From assembly GCF_010078385.1 (NCBI RefSeq), contig NZ_SIJC01000003.1, positions 186,001 to 250,000 on the forward strand: DNA of 64,000 bases, written 5' to 3'. Each line of letters begins with the position of its first letter. Position 1 is the first letter of the stretch. Below the pieces are notes generated by a model. It was not told the origin of the DNA, did not search any database, and worked only from the letters and a program-made list of their open reading frames with translations. The position numbers and the translations under genes were made by a program. Of this stretch, positions 55,267-64,000 are shown piece after piece. The DNA is from Chengkuizengella sediminis (lineage in GTDB: Bacteria; Bacillota; Bacilli; Paenibacillales; KCTC-33759).

Positions 55267-58080
55267 TTAAGGATTTGTGTTGATCTCCTCAAGAGTTATA
55301 TCATCGTCACCTTCAAAGAAGTTACCTGAATCATCAGCAAGTTTATCCTCATCAATAGTGATTTCTAGATCTTCACCATCTACAAGAACGTCATCTGCAA
55401 CAGTTAAGGTGATTACTGCACCACTTACACTAACTGAAGTTGGAGTCTCGTCATTTACTTCGAAGAATCCTTTATACAATTCATCAGAATCCATATTTTC
55501 AGTAAATTCGATAGTAACTGTGTTTGTTCCAGTAACTGCTACTGGCTCATCAATTAATTCTGGAGCATAACCGTCTGCTATATCAGCACCAGAATAATTG
55601 AATGTTTTAGGTTTCACTCCAAAAATGTTTGCTATTTCTACGTCTGTAATACCGCGATCAAATGCAACCGTAACACCACTAGCATCTGTAGGGATTTCAA
55701 TATCATCATCTTCATTATCAAGAGTTAGTTTCAATACTGTGTTCCCATCATCGTTAAGGTCTTCTTCAATTCCATCAATAACAACATCTGCACTACCAGA
55801 TACTGTTACAGAAAACCCAGTTTCATTAATGTTTTCTAATCTTTGATCAAATTCGATAGTAACTTCATTACTTCCAGTTACTGATACTTCAGCTACAGCT
55901 TGAGTATCTTCACTATCGAAAGCAACTATAGTAGCATCAACTTGGAAATCGTCCATGCCGTTTCCATTTACATCTTCAATATTAGATAGTACAAGTTCAT
56001 TATAAGCACCGTTTAATTTATCAAAATCATCACTTGTTAACTCAACTTGAATAATGTGATCTTCTTCAAAGAATTCGAATTCACCTTCAAGTTTTGCTAA
56101 GGTAGTACCGTTATATAAACGATAGTTATCTGAATCAATAGCAGAATCACTTACAGCTTCATTAAAGATGATATACAGTAGATCGTCACCTTCATTAAAA
56201 ACATCTTCATCTTCTGCATCTTTGAACTCAACACGGTCTACTAAATCAAATGTTAAGTCATCAAATACCAACTCTTCAGAATACTCTTCCATTTCATTTT
56301 CATATAAAGTATCGTCTACTACGTCAGAAATCACTAAAGTAAGAGTTTCACCTTCTTGATTATCGTCTTCAAATGTTAACGTTACCGTCTTGTTATCATC
56401 TGAACCTTCTGCAGTAATGTCAATATTAACTTCTTCTCCATCACTATCTAAAAACTTATAGTTATCTGAATCAACTTTAACACTTTCGTTAAATGTAATT
56501 TCAACTGATGTACCAGATTCAACTTCCACACCTGTTACGGTTGGAGCATCACGATCTGCTGCTACTTCAAGTTCATAAGTAGTTTTCTCAAATTCATTAC
56601 CCCAGTTGTCTTCGATCTCCCCAGAAGCAATTGTAAATTCAACTGTACCTGAAGGTAACGCATGATCACCATCGAAGCCATCATCTTCACCGTCATCAAA
56701 TACTACAAATAACGTAGTTACATTATCCAGTGAAGCTTCTACATCAGCTGGGACTTCTCCCTTAGTTTCAGTGATGTAAAGAGCTTTCCATCCAGTATAT
56801 GTATGATTAAAGTCATCTTTATTCACACCAGATACTGGTTTATCAAACTTAACTTCTACAACTGTTTGAGTAACATCTTCAATTGAAGCTGTTGGAACCT
56901 CTTTAGAATCTTCATAATCAAAGTTCTCTTTATAACTTACGTTTCCATATTCAGCAAAATCTTCATATTTACTAATTGCAATTGAATACTCTTCTCCATC
57001 TTTGAAAGAGGAGTTAAGTTCAACAAATACTTCATTACCACTAATTTTTGTATCATTTTTATCTACAGATAATTTCTTAGACCCTTTTTTAACCTCAACT
57101 TCACCATTTACTTCAGGGTCCATTGGTTCACTAAAAGTCACTGTAAAACTTTTCGGTCCAGTAAATTGAAGACCCTCTACAGTTGGAAGATCAGCATCAA
57201 ATGCAGTGAATAATCCTTCGAATTCTTCTAATGTGTTTCCACCCGCACTTGTTACACCATCAATTTCAATTTTATATTCATCTTGATTATCTAATTCTTC
57301 AACAGTTAAAACAACTGTTTTACCATCTTCTTGTAATTCAGCACCATCAACATCGATAGAATCTGATAGATCATAATTTCCTTCTTCTTCTGCAGATTCT
57401 GCGTCAAGAGCTGCATTGAATTCAATTACTACCTGTACAAGACTGTCAGCAGTAATAGACTCAACTTTTAATTCCTTAGCTGCTTCAGCTAATTCTTCTA
57501 CTTTCGCATTAGCAACATAAGCACCTTCAACTAAAACCGTACGAATTGCATCAACAGTGTAATCGTCTTGCTCAGCTATTAAACCTGCTTCAAGTGCAAA
57601 TGCTACATATGCTTGAGCCCAAGCACTTACATTTTCACTATCTGTAGTAGCATCCATATCGATTTCCATTTCAGTTGTAGTTGCATAACCAACTGCGATC
57701 ATTTTAGCAAATTGTTCAACAGTTACGTTATCTGTTGGAGCAAATACTCCTTCAGAAACACCATTGATAATTTCTGCCGCAGCAGCTGCTTCTACATACT
57801 CGTAAGACCAACGATCAGCAGCTACATCAGAAAATGTTGCAGCTTCTGGAGTGTCTAAGTCTAGTTCAAAAACAAGTGCAATAATTTTTGCTGCTTGTTC
57901 ACGAGTCATATTGTCTTCTAAATGTGGAAGACCATCATCATACCCATTAAAAATACCTTTTTCTTTCAATGCATCAAACTTCTCTTCAGCCGTCATTTCA
58001 GTTTCTTCAGCAGCTGCTACAGAAGCGAACATTGAGAAAACCATAGCTAACGCTAATAATATAGATAAACTCTTTTTCAT
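55267..58080 (-). CDS. S-layer protein with SLH domains, paralogue 2
   Basis: Protein of 937 residues when started at ATG 58080 (MKKSLSILLALAMVFSMFAS), which opens a normal signal peptide cut at about residue 24. Three SLH repeats at about 25-200 (GYDDGLPHLEDNMTREQAAK), then Ig-like domains to the end, without cysteine. A second in-frame ATG, 29 codons upstream at 58167, has its own strong ribosome binding site (AAGGGGG), so a longer form of 966 residues is possible, and translation may begin at both. Compared with paralogue 1 it lacks the extra C-terminal part. Very acidic composition. Own terminator. Confidence 0.93.
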   Translation of the reverse strand: MKKSLSILLALAMVFSMFASVAAAEETEMTAEEKFDALKEKGIFNGYDDGLPHLEDNMTREQAAKIIALVFELDLDTPEAATFSDVAADRWSYEYVEAAAAAEIINGVSEGVFAPTDNVTVEQFAKMIAVGYATTTEMEIDMDATTDSENVSAWAQAYVAFALEAGLIAEQDDYTVDAIRTVLVEGAYVANAKVEELAEAAKELKVESITADSLVQVVIEFNAALDAESAEEEGNYDLSDSIDVDGAELQEDGKTVVLTVEELDNQDEYKIEIDGVTSAGGNTLEEFEGLFTAFDADLPTVEGLQFTGPKSFTVTFSEPMDPEVNGEVEVKKGSKKLSVDKNDTKISGNEVFVELNSSFKDGEEYSIAISKYEDFAEYGNVSYKENFDYEDSKEVPTASIEDVTQTVVEVKFDKPVSGVNKDDFNHTYTGWKALYITETKGEVPADVEASLDNVTTLFVVFDDGEDDGFDGDHALPSGTVEFTIASGEIEDNWGNEFEKTTYELEVAADRDAPTVTGVEVESGTSVEITFNESVKVDSDNYKFLDSDGEEVNIDITAEGSDDNKTVTLTFEDDNQEGETLTLVISDVVDDTLYENEMEEYSEELVFDDLTFDLVDRVEFKDAEDEDVFNEGDDLLYIIFNEAVSDSAIDSDNYRLYNGTTLAKLEGEFEFFEEDHIIQVELTSDDFDKLNGAYNELVLSNIEDVNGNGMDDFQVDATIVAFDSEDTQAVAEVSVTGSNEVTIEFDQRLENINETGFSVTVSGSADVVIDGIEEDLNDDGNTVLKLTLDNEDDDIEIPTDASGVTVAFDRGITDVEIANIFGVKPKTFNYSGADIADGYAPELIDEPVAVTGTNTVTIEFTENMDSDELYKGFFEVNDETPTSVSVSGAVITLTVADDVLVDGEDLEITIDEDKLADDSGNFFEGDDDITLEEINTNP

Positions 58081-58512
58081 AACCTTTGTTTCTCCTCCTC
58101 GGAATACGTTTGTTTGTTTAGTTTTACTAGATTGAGTTATTGAATCATTTGAGCTCTTTTCTCTCATGTCGATTCACCCCCTTCCTAGAGTTGAGCTATA
58201 AATTGTCTTATATTTAATGTCTGTAACAAAAAGTTACAGAAACTAGTAAATAATTACTAGACAAGTTTAACCACTCTAAATATTATACATGGGTGGTGCC
58301 TTGTCGTAAAGTTATTTTTTGGAGAATTATTCTTTTCAAATCTATGTAATAAAACAATATACAAGTAGTTAAACGCATAAGTTTCGAAAAAGTTGCGATA
58401 CTAAATAAAAAATAAATAATTTTTTAATAAATTTGTCCATGATAAGAGATCTTTAAAATCGATTTTCTTAAAAATATTGATTTTAAAAAATTTATAATTT
58501 CTTTTGTTAACA
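58081..58512 (-). promoter_or_regulatory. Leader of S-layer gene 2 with tandem in-frame start signals
   Basis: On the minus strand, in order: a candidate promoter (TTTACG 58310-58305, TATAAT 58287-58282), a hairpin CTGTAAC...GTTACAG (58239-58221) near the start of the transcript, a strong ribosome binding site AAGGGGG (58183-58177) with ATG at 58167, and a second site GAGGAGGAG before ATG 58080. The two ATGs share one frame. Confidence 0.65.
58282..58310 (-). promoter_or_regulatory. Candidate sigma-A promoter of S-layer gene 2
   Basis: TATAAT at 58287-58282 with TTTACG at 58310-58305 (four of six consensus matches) and a 17-base spacer. It would start a leader of about 195 bases. Confidence 0.45.
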
Positions 58513-58543
58513 AAAAAAGCCCCATGTTAAACATGGGACTTTC
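58511..58543 (-). terminator. Terminator of S-layer gene 3
   Basis: On the minus strand AAAGTCCCATGTTT pairs with AACATGGGGCTTT, followed by TTTTG. It resembles the terminator of gene 2. Confidence 0.82.
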
Positions 58544-58557
58544 ATGTGAATAAATAC

Positions 58558-61257
58558 TTATTGTGGGTTATTGTCTAATAAATCAATTGCATCTACAGTT
58601 AAATCATCACCTGCAAAGAAGTTATCAGATATATCTGCTAGTTTATTCTCTTTAATTGTGATTTCTAATTCTTCACCTTCTACAAGATCCTCAGCAACTA
58701 TTAATGTGATTAATTCACCATTTATACTTACTTGAGATGGAGTCTCGCCATTTACTTCGAAGAATCCTTTATACAATTCATTAGTGTCCATGTCTTCAGT
58801 AAATTGGATTACAATTGTATTTTTATCATCTACTGTTACTGCATCTTCAACTAATTCAGGAGCAATTCCATCCTGAATATTTTCACTAAATACTTCAGGA
58901 TATTTACCAAAAGCATTCACTGTAGATCCAGTTTCTTTAAGGCTAAGTGTAGTTGATGGGTTAGTTACTGTTAATTGACTTGCTTCATCAAGAGTTAAAG
59001 TGATTAAAGTACCTTCTTCGTTATAATCAACTTCAACACCATCAAAAGTACCAGTTTCACCTAGTATGAAATCTTCATGAGCTACTTCTGTAAGATCTTG
59101 GTCAAATTGAACAGTAATTTCACTTTTACTAATCGCTTTAACTTCTGTTGCATTAGCACCTTGTTGTCCAGTTACAGCTTTTGAAGCTTGGAACTCATCA
59201 AGGCTGTTTCCATTTACATCTTCTATTTTAGAAACTAGAACATTTGAACCAATCTCAACATTATCATCTTCATGAAGTTCGATTCTAACTGTTTTTTCAT
59301 TGTAGAAGAAATCAAATTCACCTTTGAATTTCTTGATTTCACCACCATCATTTTGGTAACGATAGTTATCAGCATCAATTGCAGAATCTGTTACTTCTTC
59401 GTTATAAATAACATAAAGTAAGTTATTGTCAACTAATTCAACACGATTGATTCCAGAGAATGTTGAATCATCAAATGTTAATTCTTGAGAGTATTTTTCC
59501 ATTTCGTTCTCGTATAAAGTGTTGTCTACAAGATCAGAAATTTCTAAAGTTACTGTTTCACCTTCTAAGCTATCAACAACTGTTAATGATACAGATTCTT
59601 TATCAGTTGCAGGATTTACAGTGATGTTAACATCTAACTCTTCGCCATCTTCATCTAATAAAGTATAAGTTCCATCTTCTAAGTTAGCGATTGCTTCACT
59701 AAAAGTTACTTTAATTTCAGTACCTGATACAACTTCTACATCTGTTACAGTTGGAGCTTCGCGATCTGCAACAACATTTAATACATAAGTTGTTTCTTCA
59801 AATACGTTACCCCAGTTATCAGTGATTTCATCATCACCATGTTTACCTAGGATCGTAAACTCAACGTCACCAGATGGTAAAGCGTGATCTTCATCAAACT
59901 GTACAAATACAGTTGTTACTTTTTCACCTGTAGCGTCTTCTGTTAATGCTGAATCAGTAAAGATTCCCGCAGCTTCCCAAGAAGTATACGTATGGAAGAA
60001 ATGATCCACTGTTAAACCACTAACTGGCTTATCAAACTTAACTTCAATTACTTGTTGGTCAGCATCAACGATTGTAGCTGTTGGTGCTGTTGTATTTTCT
60101 TCATAAGTGAAAACTTCTTTGTAACTCACATTAACATAACCTGCGAAGTCTTTTACATTAGAGATTGTGATTTCATAATCAGTTGCATCATCTAAAGTAG
60201 AATGAAGTTCTACGTTTACTTCTCTTTCGTTATTAGTATCAATAACTGCATTTTTAACAGCTAAGCTTCTAGAACCTTCTTTTACAGTTACATTTCCTTT
60301 TGCAGCTGATTCAACTGGTTCGTTGAATGTTACTACGAAAGATTTAGGACCTGTAAATTCAATTCCTTCAACTACTGGTAAATCTGCATCAAATACTTTG
60401 ATATCAGTAGAGTAATCTACTAATGTTTTACCACTAGCACTCATTACACCGTCAATTTCAAGTGTATAAGTTGTTTGGTTTTCAACATCTCCGACTGTTA
60501 ATACTACTGTTTTACCATCTTCTTGTAATACTGCTTTTGAAACATCAGCAGAATCTGAAAGATCATAGTTACTTGTATCTTCAGCTGTTTCTTCGTCTAA
60601 TGCAATATTATATTCAATTGTCATTTCACGTAAGTTATCTGCTGTAACAGATACTACATTTAATACACTATTGAATTCAACAACATTAGCATAAGTTGTG
60701 TAAGCAGAATCTACTAAGAAAGTACGATCTGCGTCAATTGTGTAATCTTCATATTCAGCGATTAAACCTAAATCTAATGCAGCTGCAATATAATGTTGTG
60801 CCCATTCACTAATGTTTTCGTTATCTACAGTTGCTTCTTCGTCAAGTTCAACACTTGTAAGGTTAGCATAACCTACAGCTAACATTTTAGCGAATTCTTC
60901 GATCGTTACATTTGCTTTAGGAGCAAAAGTACCATCGCCCATTCCTTCGATAATTCCAACTTTTACAGATGCTTCGATATATTCAGTTGACCAGCGATCA
61001 GAAGTTACATCAGAAAATGTAGACTCTGCTGATTTATCAATGTCAAGTCCAAATACTAAAGCAATAATTTTTGCAGCTTGCTCACGAGTCATGTTGTCTT
61101 CAAGGTGAGGCAAACCATCTAAATATCCATCAAAAATACCTATTTCTTTTAATTCGTCAAACTTTTGTTCAGTTGTCATTTCTTCCGCTGATGCCACAGA
61201 TGCGAACATTGAGAACACCATAGCGATTGCAACTAATAATGATAAACTCTTTTTCAT
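58558..61257 (-). CDS. S-layer protein with SLH domains, paralogue 3
   Basis: Protein of 899 residues when started at ATG 61257 (MKKSLSLLVAIAMVFSMFAS). Signal peptide to about residue 24, three SLH repeats (GYLDGLPHLEDNMTREQAAK and related), then Ig-like domains, no cysteine. An upstream in-frame ATG at 61350, 31 codons earlier, sits behind its own AAAGGGGG, giving a possible longer form. Its closest relative in the window is paralogue 2, with shared blocks such as ELYKGFFEVN near the C-terminus. Own terminator. Confidence 0.93.
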   Translation of the reverse strand: MKKSLSLLVAIAMVFSMFASVASAEEMTTEQKFDELKEIGIFDGYLDGLPHLEDNMTREQAAKIIALVFGLDIDKSAESTFSDVTSDRWSTEYIEASVKVGIIEGMGDGTFAPKANVTIEEFAKMLAVGYANLTSVELDEEATVDNENISEWAQHYIAAALDLGLIAEYEDYTIDADRTFLVDSAYTTYANVVEFNSVLNVVSVTADNLREMTIEYNIALDEETAEDTSNYDLSDSADVSKAVLQEDGKTVVLTVGDVENQTTYTLEIDGVMSASGKTLVDYSTDIKVFDADLPVVEGIEFTGPKSFVVTFNEPVESAAKGNVTVKEGSRSLAVKNAVIDTNNEREVNVELHSTLDDATDYEITISNVKDFAGYVNVSYKEVFTYEENTTAPTATIVDADQQVIEVKFDKPVSGLTVDHFFHTYTSWEAAGIFTDSALTEDATGEKVTTVFVQFDEDHALPSGDVEFTILGKHGDDEITDNWGNVFEETTYVLNVVADREAPTVTDVEVVSGTEIKVTFSEAIANLEDGTYTLLDEDGEELDVNITVNPATDKESVSLTVVDSLEGETVTLEISDLVDNTLYENEMEKYSQELTFDDSTFSGINRVELVDNNLLYVIYNEEVTDSAIDADNYRYQNDGGEIKKFKGEFDFFYNEKTVRIELHEDDNVEIGSNVLVSKIEDVNGNSLDEFQASKAVTGQQGANATEVKAISKSEITVQFDQDLTEVAHEDFILGETGTFDGVEVDYNEEGTLITLTLDEASQLTVTNPSTTLSLKETGSTVNAFGKYPEVFSENIQDGIAPELVEDAVTVDDKNTIVIQFTEDMDTNELYKGFFEVNGETPSQVSINGELITLIVAEDLVEGEELEITIKENKLADISDNFFAGDDLTVDAIDLLDNNPQ

Positions 61258-61636
61258 AACCTTTATGTCTCCTCCTGGATGTTGTTTTTTTGTTTGGTTA
61301 TTTAATTTACTGTCATGTGACATTAAATCATGTGAGCTCGTTATCCTCATTCAAGATGCACCCCCTTTCCAGAGTGTGAGCTAAAAAATTGAGTAAGTAG
61401 AAAAATGATTGATACGAATACACATTGATATATTGTAGTGTGCTATACAATCTATCAAGTCTAGTGTATTGCCATCTATCAATCGGCTACAGAAATCAGT
61501 ATATCTTAAATTATTCACGAAGTCATTGATAAAGATTTTCCAGTAAATTAACCAAAAAGTGAATAAAATAAAGAAAAACTTTACCAAGGAATAAAGTTAC
61601 TTATAATTTTCACTTAAATATTTATAACTTAAAGTG
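61258..61636 (-). promoter_or_regulatory. Leader of S-layer gene 3 with tandem in-frame start signals
   Basis: On the minus strand: a hairpin TTGATAGATTGTA...TATATATCAA type (61458-61425; 13 pairs with one mismatch), unlike the CTGTAAC hairpin of genes 1 and 2 but in an equivalent place, then GGAAAGGGGG (61370-61361) with ATG at 61350, then AGGAGGAG before ATG 61257. A 68-codon minus-strand reading frame at 61381-61587 is open by chance. Confidence 0.6.
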
Positions 61637-61669
61637 CAAAAAAACAAAGCACCATGAATAAGTGCTTTG
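61637..61669 (-). terminator. Terminator of the SLH-domain surface protein gene
   Basis: On the minus strand CAAAGCAC pairs with GTGCTTTG, followed by TTTTTTTGC. An intrinsic terminator 31 bases after the stop. Confidence 0.8.
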
Positions 61670-61699
61670 CTTATTGGAACAATATATATGGTAATGTCT

Positions 61700-64000
61700 T
61701 TATAAGTTCGGTATTTTCTTTTCGTTTAATAAGATGCGCATAACAATGGCTGCAGCTTCAGCACGAGTCATGTTTGCTTGTGGATCAAAGTAATAGGTTT
61801 CTTTTGCATTTGAATCAGATATGACTTGCTTACCTTGGATAATTTCTTCTTTGTAAACACCCAATACAGAAGCTCTAGCATAGTTGTTAATATCCTCAGC
61901 ATCAATAAATACTTTATTCAAAGCATTATTTACTTTAATCTCATTTGTATCTAACCTTAAGTTAGCTGCTCTTGCGATAATTGTTGCTGCATCTTCACGA
62001 GTCAGATTTAAATCAGGTAAAAATTGATCATCTATTTTACCTCTTACAATTCCGGCTCTTGCTGCAGTTTCAATATACTTATATTCATATAACCCATCTG
62101 AAGATGAGGTTCTATTATTAACATCTGCAAACGTTCGGTCACCTTCATAATTTAAAGGAAGATCAAATGCTTTTACAATTAAAGAAGTGAACTCTCCTCT
62201 ACTGATCGGTTCATCAGGTTCAAAAAGTTGGGTACTTGAAGCTCTATTGTTCATAATTCCTTTTGAATATAGAGTATCTAAATCATTTTTGGCCCAAGGA
62301 TGTCCGATGACATCATCAAAAGATTCGTTCATGTACATAACAACATAATACCCAAATTCAGTAAATGGTACTGTGATCGTGTTTTTCTTTTGATCAACAA
62401 CACCTCCAAGATTAATCCACTCGTATGACTCGTTATCTAAATAATCAACATTATAACCATAATGGAATACTGTCACATATCTCCATGCAGACTGTACTAC
62501 ATTTGGATCATACTTTAATGTTAATTCACCCGGATTTGATGGAATATATTGCTCATCAATTTCTGAAACATCTCGATCATAAAATTCTTGTCCATCCTCA
62601 TATGGATAAATACCGCTACCGTATAATATTTCTTGCTGATCTTCTATTGAAGAAACCATACCTCCATCAATCCAGTATAAGTCGCTAATAGTTCTAAATC
62701 TTTCTGCAGGATCTTCAAATATTCTAACAAAGTTGTCACTCACATTATTAAATTTGGAATTCTCTCCGAAAAATGGATGTAATACTTTATTTACCCTACC
62801 ATCATCTGGATCTGCAATAGCTAATAGGATATCTCTGGTTGGAGATAGAGCTTGTACTCCCGTTGCTTCATTTTGAAGTAAAATGGTCCCTTTAGAAAAA
62901 GACAACTCAACTGATTTATCAAATGCGTCAATTTTTCGTTTAGAGATACTTTCTTTGTGCTCTGCCCCAGGCACAGGTGTATCTGCATTTATTAACATAA
63001 TTTCTGCTTCATCTTCCTGTGTACCTCTAACGACAGTAAACTTGATTTTATTATCTCCATTTTTCAAATCATTAATTTCAAATACGAATAAATCATAATC
63101 TTCCCCATCTAACTCAATAACTTCTGTTTTTGTCACTTCTTTTTTCTTATCATAGATAATTTTATCTGCATTTTCAGCTTCTACATAAATTCTTGTATAA
63201 TTCCCATTTACAAAACCAGTTTTGGTTACAGGATCAATAGTTGGATAATGAACCACAAAGGTAGCAGGGTCTCTTCCAATTTCAATCGTTCTTGTATTTA
63301 TTAATCCATTACCGTTTCTTGAAATTACTTCTACAGCGAAAGTTCCCGTTCCTTCAAGATCAAGTATTTCAGAGGTGAACGTAGCCCAACCACTTGTAGA
63401 GCCAGGAGGAATAGAATCTTCGCTAATGCCATCCTCATCGATCAAGTCCACATATTTATACCCTACTTCTTGCTCCGTACCGTATTTTGCCTCATAAGCA
63501 CTTTCGGACATTCTCACAAAATTATTATCATCCCATAAATATAACTCTCTATGCTGCTCATAATCTCCATCTTCGTTTATACCACTAAATCTAAACTCAA
63601 CTTCATTAGCACTTGCAACTGAACTTTTAAATTGAAGCTTTGTTTCTTGTGTATAATAACGATAGTTGCTTTCTTGAACATAGTTATAATCATCTAAGAA
63701 ATCTTCATCCACTTCTAATAATAGAACCTCAGGCAATTCAGAAGTATAATAAAACATTTCATATTTAAATGTAGTAATTGGTTCGGTTAAACCTGGGTCG
63801 GTACCTGGATCAACATCTGGATCGGTGTCATTCAAAGTGCCTTCTGGATATACCTCTATGAGAAGTTCATTTAGTCCATTTTGCAATTGCCAATCCTCAC
63901 GTAAATTATCGCTTATATCTGCATCATCATTTGTTTTATCCGCTGATCCAAAATAAAAGCGAAATTCTTCAAAGTTACCACTAACATCGTGTTCATCAAT
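61700..64000 (-). CDS. SLH-domain surface protein, 5' end outside window
   Basis: The frame is open to the last base, so at least 767 codons belong to it and the TTG at 63886 is only internal. The first part has Ig-like or beta-rich segments of unknown type, including a P-G-T-D-P-rich linker (VDPGTDPGLTEP). The last 190 residues are three SLH repeats: ALAKNDLDTLYSKG-type (HPWAKNDLDTLYSKGIMNN), then a repeat around YKYIETAARAGIVRGKIDDQ, then YFDPQANMTRAEAAAIVMR. SLH domains at the C-terminus, unlike the three S-layer proteins, suggest a large cell-surface enzyme or adhesin anchored by its end. It is transcribed in the same direction as, and upstream of, the S-layer genes. Confidence 0.85.
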   Translation of the reverse strand: MDEHDVSGNFEEFRFYFGSADKTNDDADISDNLREDWQLQNGLNELLIEVYPEGTLNDTDPDVDPGTDPGLTEPITTFKYEMFYYTSELPEVLLLEVDEDFLDDYNYVQESNYRYYTQETKLQFKSSVASANEVEFRFSGINEDGDYEQHRELYLWDDNNFVRMSESAYEAKYGTEQEVGYKYVDLIDEDGISEDSIPPGSTSGWATFTSEILDLEGTGTFAVEVISRNGNGLINTRTIEIGRDPATFVVHYPTIDPVTKTGFVNGNYTRIYVEAENADKIIYDKKKEVTKTEVIELDGEDYDLFVFEINDLKNGDNKIKFTVVRGTQEDEAEIMLINADTPVPGAEHKESISKRKIDAFDKSVELSFSKGTILLQNEATGVQALSPTRDILLAIADPDDGRVNKVLHPFFGENSKFNNVSDNFVRIFEDPAERFRTISDLYWIDGGMVSSIEDQQEILYGSGIYPYEDGQEFYDRDVSEIDEQYIPSNPGELTLKYDPNVVQSAWRYVTVFHYGYNVDYLDNESYEWINLGGVVDQKKNTITVPFTEFGYYVVMYMNESFDDVIGHPWAKNDLDTLYSKGIMNNRASSTQLFEPDEPISRGEFTSLIVKAFDLPLNYEGDRTFADVNNRTSSSDGLYEYKYIETAARAGIVRGKIDDQFLPDLNLTREDAATIIARAANLRLDTNEIKVNNALNKVFIDAEDINNYARASVLGVYKEEIIQGKQVISDSNAKETYYFDPQANMTRAEAAAIVMRILLNEKKIPNL

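Noticed and set aside
61381..61587. A 68-codon minus-strand frame before S-layer gene 3
   Set aside because: It covers the leader and its hairpin, and lacks a ribosome binding site; AT-rich chance frame.
1..64000. tRNA, rRNA genes and known riboswitches
   Set aside because: I saw no sequence with the needed conserved arms or aptamer cores on either strand, though short ones could be missed by eye.

Overview
The window comes from an AT-rich, endospore-forming Gram-positive bacterium of the Bacillales, most likely a Paenibacillaceae-type organism. The grounds are a spore germinant-receptor operon, a SleB-type cortex hydrolase, thermolysin-like exoproteases, three S-layer proteins with SLH domains, strong AGGAGG ribosome binding sites with frequent TTG/GTG starts, and a fatty-acid degradation cluster whose nearest known layout is that of Bacillus. 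The species cannot be fixed from the sequence alone.

Bases 1-10.5k hold the end of a germinant-receptor operon (B, A and C subunits), then three tandem thermolysin-family neutral proteases that share promoters, long leaders and terminators, then a DedA/TVP38-like membrane protein. Bases 10.5k-17.2k hold housekeeping and envelope genes: ilvD, an M23 peptidase with a bactofilin, a pirin, two small membrane proteins and a polysaccharide deacetylase. Bases 17.3k-26.4k are a compact minus-strand beta-oxidation cluster (etfB-etfA-lcfA-fadN-fadA-fadE) with a strong catabolite-responsive element upstream. Bases 26.7k-34.4k hold a GDSL hydrolase, a TIGR00266/AIM24 protein, an IS200/IS605 element (tnpA, tnpB), a chemoreceptor, an amidase, and two very short genes built like type I toxins. 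A palindromic intergenic repeat of about 200 bp occurs twice, 17 kb apart.

From 34.4k to the end the DNA is dominated by exported proteins. There is a subtilisin and an unknown secreted protein. Next comes a large polymorphic-toxin locus: a protein with 14 RCC1 repeats, then a protein of about 2,270 residues joining a subtilase, RHS/YD repeats and a Doc-like C-terminal toxin, then an overlapping candidate immunity gene. After these come an acetyltransferase, a SleB-type hydrolase and a small exported protein. The last part holds three paralogous S-layer genes, each with an unusual tandem translation start in its leader, and one further SLH protein cut by the window end.

The most interesting parts are the subtilase-RHS-Doc toxin with its RCC1 partner, the tandem start signals of the S-layer genes (one collapsed to ATG-TAA), the paired type I toxin-like genes, the protease triplication, and the inverted-repeat intergenic element.
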